Shown here: piece by piece, positions 1-6,475 of the stretch | How positions within the stretch are numbered: position 1 is the stretch's first letter | How the letters are laid out: each line of letters starts with the position of its first letter | NCBI RefSeq assembly: GCF_949298305.1 | Contig: NZ_CASFWU010000052.1 | Span: 1 to 20,991, forward strand | Reading direction: 5' to 3' | DNA length: 20,991 bases | Origin: an uncultured Bacteroides sp. | Lineage (GTDB): Bacteria > Bacteroidota > Bacteroidia > Bacteroidales > Bacteroidaceae | Notes under the pieces: model-generated | What the model was told of the DNA's origin: nothing | Database searches by the model: none | What the model saw: only the letters and a program-made list of their open reading frames with translations | Translations under genes and position numbers: made by a program

Positions 1-219
1 GCCAGCCACTTCGTACAGCGTACCCCCCGCACCGAACGTCAGGCTCCCGCACCGCGGCCCGTCCTGCTGCCGGCTTCCCTCATTGCACTTATCGGACAGC
101 TGTCCGTCTCCGACGATTTTTATCAGACTACTTCCTATTCACCCTACATCGAGTCGCTGCACGGTGACTACATTGCCCGTGCCTCGGGATTAAGGGCCCC
201 TCCCAGCCTTCTTGCATAA
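1..219 (+). CDS. C-terminal part of a DUF6769-like small protein ending in LRAPP (5' end outside window)
   Basis: Frame 1 is open from the left edge to TAA at 217-219, giving the last 72 residues of a protein. It reads SHFVQRTP near the start and ends YIARASGLRAPPSLLA. From memory this tail is typical of the small Bacteroidales proteins called DUF6769, whose N-termini are His/Cys-rich; that half lies outside the window. The gene runs the same way as the efflux operon that starts 111 bp downstream and may be its first member. The LRAPP ending recurs in the small membrane protein at 17092-17409, which also neighbours a likely metal transporter. Function is unknown; a role in metal sensing or handling is only inferred from context. 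Confidence 0.6.
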   Translation, partial: ASHFVQRTPRTERQAPAPRPVLLPASLIALIGQLSVSDDFYQTTSYSPYIESLHGDYIARASGLRAPPSLLA

Positions 220-243
220 TAGTTTCAGTGTGCACCCACACAT

Positions 244-258
244 TGCAACCCGGTTGCA
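244..258. promoter_or_regulatory. 15-bp hyphenated palindrome upstream of the efflux operon
   Basis: TGCAACC, one central C, then GGTTGCA: perfect 7-bp arms. It lies 25 bp after the upstream stop and about 17 bp before a possible -33 box. The position would suit an operator or a small hairpin, but no binding protein can be named from sequence. Confidence 0.3.
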
Positions 259-274
259 GCCTCCGGTCATTACC

Positions 275-306
275 TTTACAGCCGGAAGCCGTACTAACAT
301 TATTTG
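275..306 (+). promoter_or_regulatory. Weak candidate promoter for the efflux operon
   Basis: TTTA at 275-278, a 20-nt spacer, then ATTATTTG at 299-306 roughly follow the Bacteroidetes TTTG-N20-TAnnTTTG pattern, but the TA of the -7 box is missing. If real, transcription would start about 18-20 nt before the ATG at 331. Read-through from the upstream LRAPP gene is the alternative. Confidence 0.3.
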
Positions 307-330
307 CAAGAACTTAATCCATCTATATCA

Positions 331-1539
331 ATGAAGAAACTGATATTTCTGGGAGTCCTCGTCGCACTGTCGCTGGGCTCCTGCCAGAACCGGTCCGCCC
401 ACGACCACGACGGACACAACCACGAGACCGAGAACCACGACCACGAAGCCGAACTCCACGAAGGACACGACCACGACGGCCATAACCACGAAGCCGAAGA
501 GGGACACAGCGCCGGCAGCGGCGAAATTGTCCTTCCGCCGGCCAAAGCCCAGGCGGCAGGCGTAGAGGTAGGCACAGTGGAACCCGGCACCTTCTGCCAG
601 GTCATCAAGACCAGCGGACAGGTACTGGCCGCACAGGGCGATGAAAGCGTAGCCGTTGCCACCGTGGCCGGCATCGTATCGTTCCGCAACAAGGTAGTCG
701 AAGGAATGCAGGTGGGCAAGGGCAGTCCGCTGCTCACCCTCTCGTCACAGAACATGTCCGAAGGCGACCCCGTGCAGAAAGCCCGCATCGCCTACGAAGT
801 CAGCAAGAAAGAATACGAGCGCATGAAGGCGCTGGTGGCCAGCAAGATTGTTTCCGAGAAGGAATTTGCCCAGGCCGAACAGGCGTACGAGAACGCCCGC
901 ATCAGCTACGAGGCCGTTGCCCGTAACCATACGCCGCAGGGGCAGACCGTCACCGCCCCCATCGGCGGCTACGTCAAGAGCCTGCTGGTGAAGGAGGGCG
1001 ACTACGTCAGCGTGGGCCAGCCGCTGGTCAGCATCACGCAAAACCGCCGTCTCTTCCTCCGTGCCGACGTGTCCGAGAAGTACTACAATGCCCTGTCCTC
1101 CGTTACTTCGGCCAACTTCTGCACGCCCTATAATAATAAGGTATATGCGCTGAAAGACCTGGGCGGACGTCTGCTGTCTTACGGCAAAGCTTCGGGCGAA
1201 GGCAGCTATTACGTGCCCGTCACCTTCGAGTTCGACAACAAGGGCGACGTTGTACCCGGTTCCTTTGTCGAAATCTACCTGCTCACTACGCCGATGGAAG
1301 GCGTCATCAGCGTTCCCCGCTCGGCCCTGACCGAGGAGCAGGGCAGCTTCTTCGTCTATCTGCAACTGGACGAGGAGTGCTACCGCAAGCAGCTTGTCAC
1401 CCTGGGAGCCGACAACGGGCAGCGCGTGCAGGTGCTCTCCGGCCTGAAGGCGGGCGACCGCCTGGTGACCCGCGGCGCCTACCAGGTGAAACTGGCCGGA
1501 GCGACGAATGCGATACCGGCACACAGCCATGAACACTAA
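331..1539 (+). CDS. RND efflux periplasmic adaptor (CusB/CzcB-type membrane fusion lipoprotein)
   Basis: This 402-aa adaptor should link the inner-membrane RND pump to the outer-membrane channel for heavy-metal export. The N-terminus is a lipoprotein signal (MKKLIFLGVL..., lipobox LGSC, Cys18). Residues 24-60 are extremely rich in His, Asp and Glu, with the motif HDHDGHNHE at 24-32 and again at 46-54, a likely metal-binding head. A lipoyl/biotinyl-like half (VAGIVSFRNKVVEGMQVGKG), an alpha-helical hairpin (KARIAYEVSKKEYERMK... to about residue 195), the second lipoyl half (VTAPIGGYVKSLLVKEGDYV) and beta-barrel and membrane-proximal domains follow. The C-terminus HSHEH is again His-rich. I chose ATG 331 because it begins the lipoprotein signal; the in-frame TTG at 304 adds nine residues unlike a signal peptide. 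Cognate metal unknown (Zn/Co/Cd or Cu/Ag). Confidence 0.93.
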   Translation: MKKLIFLGVLVALSLGSCQNRSAHDHDGHNHETENHDHEAELHEGHDHDGHNHEAEEGHSAGSGEIVLPPAKAQAAGVEVGTVEPGTFCQVIKTSGQVLAAQGDESVAVATVAGIVSFRNKVVEGMQVGKGSPLLTLSSQNMSEGDPVQKARIAYEVSKKEYERMKALVASKIVSEKEFAQAEQAYENARISYEAVARNHTPQGQTVTAPIGGYVKSLLVKEGDYVSVGQPLVSITQNRRLFLRADVSEKYYNALSSVTSANFCTPYNNKVYALKDLGGRLLSYGKASGEGSYYVPVTFEFDNKGDVVPGSFVEIYLLTTPMEGVISVPRSALTEEQGSFFVYLQLDEECYRKQLVTLGADNGQRVQVLSGLKAGDRLVTRGAYQVKLAGATNAIPAHSHEH

Positions 1540-1542
1540 GGG

Positions 1543-1645
1543 GCCTCACCCCCGACCCCTCTCCCGAAGAGAGGGGAGAAAGAAAGATACAATGATATAA
1601 GACTCCTACCCCCCTCTCCTCCGGGAGAGGGGACGGGGGTGAGGC
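1543..1645. repeat. Nested inverted repeat between adaptor and pump genes
   Basis: Outer arms GCCTCACCCCCG and CGGGGGTGAGGC close the 103-bp element. Inside sit two smaller hairpins, CCCCTCTC...GAGAGGGG (about 1556-1576) and CCCCTCTCC-tccg-GGAGAGGGG (about 1612-1633). The element fills the whole gap between the adaptor stop (1539) and the pump ATG (1653). It resembles the CCCCTCTCC/GGAGAGGGG intergenic repeats I recall as dispersed in Bacteroidetes genomes. It ends 7 nt before the ATG, so in the RNA it could mask the translation start or attenuate pump expression. Confidence 0.85.
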
Positions 1646-1652
1646 TTAGATT

Positions 1653-4600
1653 ATGCTCAACAAAATCATACACTTCTCCCTTCAGAACCGCATCCTGGTG
1701 CTTGTCGCCTCGGTGCTGTTGCTCGTGGGCGGCACCTACACCGCCCTGCATACGGAAGTGGACGTGTTCCCCGACCTGACGGCGCCCACCGTGGTGGTGA
1801 TGACCGAAGCCAACGGCATGGCTGCCGAAGAGGTGGAACAGCTCGTCACCTTCCCCATCGAAACCGCCGTCAACGGCGCCACACACGTACGCCGCGTCCG
1901 CTCCTCGTCCACCCACAGCTTCTCCGTGGTCTGGGTCGAGTTCGACTGGGACACGGACATCTACCTGGCCCGCCAGATTGTCAGCGAAAAGCTCTCGCTC
2001 GTGGCCGAAGAACTGCCTGCCGGCGTGGGCAAGCCCACACTGGGCCCGCAGTCGTCCATCCTGGGCGAGATGATGATTGTCGGCCTCACCGCCGACTCCA
2101 CCTCCATGCTCGACCTGCGCACGCTGGCCGACTGGACCATCCGTCCGCGCCTGCTCTCCACAGGCGGCGTGGCTCAGGTGGCCGTGCTGGGAGGCGACAT
2201 CAAGGAATACCAGATACAGCTCGACCCCGAGCGGATGCGCCACTACGGCGTCACGCTGGGACAGGTGCTCGGCGCCACCCGCGGCATGAACCTGAACGCC
2301 AACGGTGGTGTCATCTACGAATACGGCAACGAGTACATCGTCCGCGGCCTGACCGCCACGACCGATACGGAGCTGCTGGGGAAAACCGTTGTCAAGGGAC
2401 AAGGAGACGAGGCTACAGGCAACAAGGCCCTTGTCAACTCGTCAACTCGTCAACTCGTCAACTCCCCCCTCCCCATTCTGCTGGAAGACGTGGCCGACGT
2501 GCGCATCGGCGCCCAGACGCCCAAGCTGGGCCTGGCCTCGGAACGCGCCAAGCCCGCCGTGCTGCTCACCGTGACCAAGCAGCCCGCCACCAGCACCCTG
2601 GAACTGACCGCCAAGCTGGAAGCCTCGCTGAAGGACTTGCAGAAGAACCTGCCGCCGGACGTACACGTCTCCACCGACATCTTCCGCCAGAGCCGCTTCA
2701 TCGAAAGCTCCATCGGCAACGTGCAGAAGTCGCTCGTCGAGGGCGGCATCTTCGTGGTCATCGTGCTGTTCCTCTTCCTGGCCAACGTGCGGACCACGCT
2801 CATCTCGCTCGTCACCCTGCCCCTGTCGCTCGTCGTCTCCGTGCTGGTGCTGCACTACATGGGACTGACCATCAACACCATGAGCTTGGGTGGTATGGCC
2901 ATTGCCATCGGTTCGCTGGTCGATGACGCCATCGTCGACGTGGAGAACGTCTGGCGCCGCCTGCACGAAAACCGCCTGTTGCCGCCCGACCGCCGCCTGC
3001 CCATCCTGCAGGTGGTGTTCAACGCTTCGCGCGAGGTGCGTATGCCCATCCTCAACTCCACGCTCATCATCGTGGTCAGCTTCGTGCCCCTGTTCTTCCT
3101 GAGCGGCATGGAGGGACGCATGCTGGTGCCGCTGGGCATCGCCTTCATCACTGCCCTGGCCGCATCCACCGTTGTGGCACTGACGCTGACGCCCGTGCTC
3201 TGCTCGTACCTGCTGAAGAGTAAAGAAGATAAACAACAAGAACAGACCCAAAATCTGCCCGCATCCTCACCCGAGGTCTGCCCGCAGGCAGACACCCAGT
3301 CTTCCCGCAGGCAGACACCCGGTCTTCCCGCAGGCAAACACCCGGTCTCCCCGCAGGCAGATTTATCCCCCTCCGGAAGTACCTGTGGGGCCGATTCGGG
3401 CGACTCTGCCGTGGCCCGCACGCTGAAGAAGGCATACGGAGCGCTGCTTGAAAAAGCATTACATCACAAGCGTGCCGTACTGGGCTGCACCATCGCCCTC
3501 TTCGCCGTCGCCCTGGGCTTGTTCTTCACGCTGGGACGCTCGTTCCTGCCGCCGTTCAACGAAGGGTCGTTCACCATCAACGTCTCCTCCCTGCCGGGCA
3601 TCTCGCTGGAAGAGAGCGACGCCATCGGGCGCCGCGCCGAGGAACTGCTGCTCACCATCCCCGAGATACAGACCGTGGCCCGCAAGACCGGCCGCGCCGA
3701 ACTGGACGAACACTCGCGGGGCGTGAACGGGTCGGAGATTGAGGCGCCCTTCGAGCTGAAAGACCGGCCGCGCAGCGAAGTCGTGGCGGAAGTTCGCGAA
3801 AAGTTAGGCAGCATCGTCGGAGCCAACATCGAGATAGGCCAGCCCATCAGCCACCGCATCGACGCCATGCTCAGCGGTACGAAAGCCAACATCGCCATCA
3901 AGCTCTTCGGCGACGACCTGAACCGCATGTTCAGCCTCGCCGGCGAAATCAGGGACAAGATACAGGACGTGGAGGGCGTGGCCGACCTCACCGTGGAACA
4001 GCAGATAGAGCGCCCGCAGCTGACGCTGACGCCCCGCCGCGAGATGCTGGCACGCTATGGCATCACCCTGCCCCAGTTTGCCGAGTACGTCAACGCCTGC
4101 CTGGCGGGCGAAGCCGTTTCGCAGGTCTACGAACAGGGCAAGTCGTTCAACCTGACCGTACGCATGCGTGATGACTTGCGCGACCAGGCACAGAAGATAG
4201 GCAACCTGATGATTGACACCGGCGACGGACTGCAAATACCGCTCAACTACGTGGCCGACATCCGCTCCACCATGGGACCGAACACCATCAGCCGCGAGAA
4301 CGTGAAGCGTAAAATCGTCATCTCGGCCAACGTGGCCGACCGCGACCTGCGCTCCGTAGTGAACGACATCCAGGAACGCATCGACACCCAAATTCAACTG
4401 CCCGAAGGCTACCACGTAGAGTACGGCGGCCAGTTTGAGAGCGAACAGGCGGCCAGCCGCACACTGCTGCTGACGTCGTTCATGTCCATCGTGGTCATCT
4501 TCCTGCTGCTCTACCACGAGTTCCGCAGCACGAAGGAGAGTGCCATCATCCTCATCAACCTGCCGCTGGCTCTCATCGGCGGCGTCTTCGCCCTGCTGCT

Positions 4601-4955
4601 GACCACGGGCGAGGTGAGCATCCCCGCCATCATCGGCTTCATCTCGCTGTTCGGCATCGCCACGCGCAACGGCATGCTGCTCATCAGCCACTACAACCAC
4701 CTGCAACGTGAAGAAGGCTATGGCATCTACGACAGCGTCCTGCGCGGTTCGCTCGACCGTCTGAACCCCATCCTGATGACAGCCCTCAGCAGTGCCCTGG
4801 CCCTTATTCCGTTGGCTTTGGGCGGCGACCTGCCCGGCAACGAGATACAAAGCCCGATGGCCAAAGTCATCCTGGGCGGTCTGCTGACCTCAACGTTCCT
4901 CAACGGATTCATCATCCCCATCGTTTATCTGCTAATACACACCAAGAAAGAATGA
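1653..4955 (+). CDS. CusA/CzcA-family heavy-metal RND efflux pump, with two in-frame repeat insertions
   Basis: A 1100-aa inner-membrane proton/metal antiporter. The first TM segment (NRILVLVASVLLLVGGTY) is followed by porter-domain sequence FPDLTAPTVVVMTEANGMAAEEVEQ, a TM bundle with the HME-type TM4 motif AIAIGSLVDDAIVDVEN (Asp424/Asp425, candidate proton relay), a second porter half containing TGRAELDEHSRG, and a final TM block ending ILGGLLTSTFLNGFIIPIVYLLIHTKKE. Family members are usually near 1030-1050 aa. The excess maps to two low-complexity insertions: residues about 251-273, containing an 8-bp tandem repeat, and about 525-590, in the cytoplasmic linker between the two halves, containing a 23-bp tandem repeat. 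The methionine triad of CusA was not recognised, so Cu/Ag specificity is not supported. The stop overlaps the next start as ATGA. Confidence 0.95.
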   Translation: MLNKIIHFSLQNRILVLVASVLLLVGGTYTALHTEVDVFPDLTAPTVVVMTEANGMAAEEVEQLVTFPIETAVNGATHVRRVRSSSTHSFSVVWVEFDWDTDIYLARQIVSEKLSLVAEELPAGVGKPTLGPQSSILGEMMIVGLTADSTSMLDLRTLADWTIRPRLLSTGGVAQVAVLGGDIKEYQIQLDPERMRHYGVTLGQVLGATRGMNLNANGGVIYEYGNEYIVRGLTATTDTELLGKTVVKGQGDEATGNKALVNSSTRQLVNSPLPILLEDVADVRIGAQTPKLGLASERAKPAVLLTVTKQPATSTLELTAKLEASLKDLQKNLPPDVHVSTDIFRQSRFIESSIGNVQKSLVEGGIFVVIVLFLFLANVRTTLISLVTLPLSLVVSVLVLHYMGLTINTMSLGGMAIAIGSLVDDAIVDVENVWRRLHENRLLPPDRRLPILQVVFNASREVRMPILNSTLIIVVSFVPLFFLSGMEGRMLVPLGIAFITALAASTVVALTLTPVLCSYLLKSKEDKQQEQTQNLPASSPEVCPQADTQSSRRQTPGLPAGKHPVSPQADLSPSGSTCGADSGDSAVARTLKKAYGALLEKALHHKRAVLGCTIALFAVALGLFFTLGRSFLPPFNEGSFTINVSSLPGISLEESDAIGRRAEELLLTIPEIQTVARKTGRAELDEHSRGVNGSEIEAPFELKDRPRSEVVAEVREKLGSIVGANIEIGQPISHRIDAMLSGTKANIAIKLFGDDLNRMFSLAGEIRDKIQDVEGVADLTVEQQIERPQLTLTPRREMLARYGITLPQFAEYVNACLAGEAVSQVYEQGKSFNLTVRMRDDLRDQAQKIGNLMIDTGDGLQIPLNYVADIRSTMGPNTISRENVKRKIVISANVADRDLRSVVNDIQERIDTQIQLPEGYHVEYGGQFESEQAASRTLLLTSFMSIVVIFLLLYHEFRSTKESAIILINLPLALIGGVFALLLTTGEVSIPAIIGFISLFGIATRNGMLLISHYNHLQREEGYGIYDSVLRGSLDRLNPILMTALSSALALIPLALGGDLPGNEIQSPMAKVILGGLLTSTFLNGFIIPIVYLLIHTKKE
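2433..2464 (+). repeat. (GTCAACTC)x4 tandem repeat inside the RND pump gene
   Basis: Four perfect 8-bp copies, read as VNSSTRQLVNS at about residues 261-271 of the pump. The insert separates KTVVKGQG from PILLEDVADV, which read as neighbouring pump sequence. Eight is not a multiple of three. A gained copy would push the gene into a frame that ends at TGA 2572-2574. Confidence 0.95.
3251..3364 (+). repeat. 23-bp tandem repeat (three copies plus part) in the RND pump linker
   Basis: Units at 3281-3303, 3304-3326 and 3327-3349, with a partial copy at 3350-3364. Each begins CCCGCAGGCA and ends GTCTT or GTCTC. The block is bounded by AAATCTGCC (3251-3259) and its inverse GGCAGATTT (3356-3364), a palindromic dispersed-repeat look. 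Three units make 69 nt, so the gene stays in frame while each unit is read in a different frame (PQADTQS, RRQTPGL, PAGKHPVS). Confidence 0.95.
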
Positions 4956-6178
4956 AAAAGACAGGAATAATCTGTGCGTTCCTCACCCTGACGGTGGGGA
5001 CGCATGCACAAAACAGCATTGATACCATCCTCCAGCAGGTCGAGGCCAACAATAAGGAATTGCAGGCCAACGCACAGAATGTAAACGCCCAGAAACTGGA
5101 GAACCGCACAGCCAACAATCTGGCCAATCCGACCTTGTCGTACGCCCATCTGTGGGACTCGGACGACAAGAACATCACCGTGGGCGAAATGGTCATCGCA
5201 CAGAGTTTCGACTTCCCGTCGCTCTACGTCACCCGTGCCCGCATGAACCGCTACAAGGCTCAGTCGCTCGACGCCCAGGCGCTTGCCCTGCGCCAGAACA
5301 TTCTGCTGCAAGCACAGGAAGCCTGCCTCGACATCATCATGCTGACCCGCCAGCAGTCGCTCCTCGACGAGCGTCTGAAGAACGCCGAAGAACTGGCAGC
5401 CTTCTACAAGAAACGTCTGGAAACCGGTGATGCCAACTCGCTGGAAACTAACAAAATCAATCTGGAACTGCTGAACGTGCGCACCGAAGCCCGCATGAAC
5501 CGTACGGCCTTGGAGAACAAGCTGCGCGAACTGACTGCCCTCAACGGCAACCAGCCGCTCGTCCCCGGCCGTCCTTTGGCCGAAGGAACTGCCGCGCCTC
5601 ATGCGCTCAACCTGGGGCTTACCGATTATCCCGATGTCCCCCTGCCTGCCGACTTCGGTCCCTTGTGCGACGAGCTGCTGGCTTCCGACCCCACTCTGCT
5701 TGCCTTGCAGAACGATGGCGAGGCTGCACGCCACCAGCTTTCCGTCAGCCGTCAGGGCTGGTTGCCCGACCTGGAACTGGGTTATCGCCGCAATACCGAA
5801 AGCAGGCATCCGCTCAACGGCATTGTGGTAGGCTTTTCCTTTCCCATCTTCCAGAACCACGGGAAGGTCAAGATGGCACGCTCGCAACTGCAAAGCATCG
5901 ACTACCGGAAGGAGAATGCCCGTCTGAACGCTTCTACCGCCTTGTGGCAGCTCTACGAAGAAGCCTCCAACCTGCAAGCCTCCATACGCGAGTACACCGA
6001 AACCTTCGGCCGCCAGCAAGACTTGCACCTGTTGCGCCAGGCACTCGAAGGCGGACAAATCAGCATGATAGAGTACTTCGTAGAAGTATCGGTCGTCTAC
6101 CAAAGCCAGGCCAACCTGCTGCAACTGGAGAACCAGTACCAGAAGGTGATGGCACAAATCTACAAAAGCCGGTTATAA
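4952..6178 (+). CDS. TolC-family outer-membrane efflux channel (CusC/CzcC-type)
   Basis: A 408-aa outer-membrane factor that should complete the tripartite export complex. A Sec signal peptide (MKKTGIICAFLTLTVGTHA, cut before QNS) has no lipobox, so it is not a lipoprotein. The mature protein has the two helical OEP repeats: NNKELQANAQNVNAQKLEN opens the first, then NPTLSYAHLWDSDDKN. The second covers the Gly-turned LPDLELGYRRNTESRHPLNG, VGFSFPIFQNHGKVKMARSQ and the final coiled region to MAQIYKSRL. The start overlaps the pump stop by 4 nt (ATGA), so translational coupling is likely. The stop at 6176-6178 lies at the base of a long hairpin that may end the operon. Confidence 0.92.
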   Translation: MKKTGIICAFLTLTVGTHAQNSIDTILQQVEANNKELQANAQNVNAQKLENRTANNLANPTLSYAHLWDSDDKNITVGEMVIAQSFDFPSLYVTRARMNRYKAQSLDAQALALRQNILLQAQEACLDIIMLTRQQSLLDERLKNAEELAAFYKKRLETGDANSLETNKINLELLNVRTEARMNRTALENKLRELTALNGNQPLVPGRPLAEGTAAPHALNLGLTDYPDVPLPADFGPLCDELLASDPTLLALQNDGEAARHQLSVSRQGWLPDLELGYRRNTESRHPLNGIVVGFSFPIFQNHGKVKMARSQLQSIDYRKENARLNASTALWQLYEEASNLQASIREYTETFGRQQDLHLLRQALEGGQISMIEYFVEVSVVYQSQANLLQLENQYQKVMAQIYKSRL

Positions 6179-6253
6179 GCACAAAGGGGCTGTCTCAAGC
6201 TGACATTACATTCGGATGCTTCTTTTCCATCTGGAGACAGCCCCTTTGAGCTT
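6177..6253. terminator. Long inverted repeat at the end of the efflux operon
   Basis: CAAAGGGGCTGTCTC (6182-6196) pairs perfectly with GAGACAGCCCCTTTG (6234-6248). AAGC and GCTT extend the stem past one mismatch, and the loop is about 37 nt. There is no strong T run, so it may be a terminator, or a remnant of a mobile element, since GGGGCTGTCTC-type ends are common in Bacteroidales intergenic repeats. A second hairpin, TTTGGGAA (6262-6269) with TTCCCAAA (6285-6292), follows directly. Confidence 0.5.
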
Positions 6254-6371
6254 ACAAAACTTTTGGGAATGAACAGGAGAGAGTTTCCCAAATTTCGCAT
6301 ATAATAAAGGCCAGTAAATAAATAATCTATAAAAATCGGCCCGGCAAGAAGAAGGATTGAAGGAAAAAAAC

Positions 6372-6379
6372 TACATTTG
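6372..6379 (+). promoter_or_regulatory. Candidate -7 box for the sulfatase/GH31 unit
   Basis: TACATTTG fits TAnnTTTG exactly and lies 97 nt before the sulfatase ATG. No clear TTTG box lies at the right distance upstream, so this is only a partial match. Confidence 0.4.
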
Positions 6380-6475
6380 TCACTTGTAAGGCTGCTACCG
6401 GACAGTCTTTTTGCAACGCTTCTGCCACGGCACAACGCCACACCATTTTGTTAACACCTTAAATACTATTCAATT

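Noticed and set aside
304..330. Upstream TTG start for the efflux adaptor
   Set aside because: It adds MQELNPSIS before a perfect lipoprotein signal, which would disturb export; it also overlaps the candidate -7 box.
2855..3459. Minus-strand frames over the pump linker rich in Cys, Gly and Arg
   Set aside because: They are translations of the 23-bp repeat on the opposite strand and have no independent support.
6160..6441. A minus-strand 93-codon frame after the efflux operon
   Set aside because: It spans the terminator hairpin and the sulfatase promoter region and has no recognisable domain.
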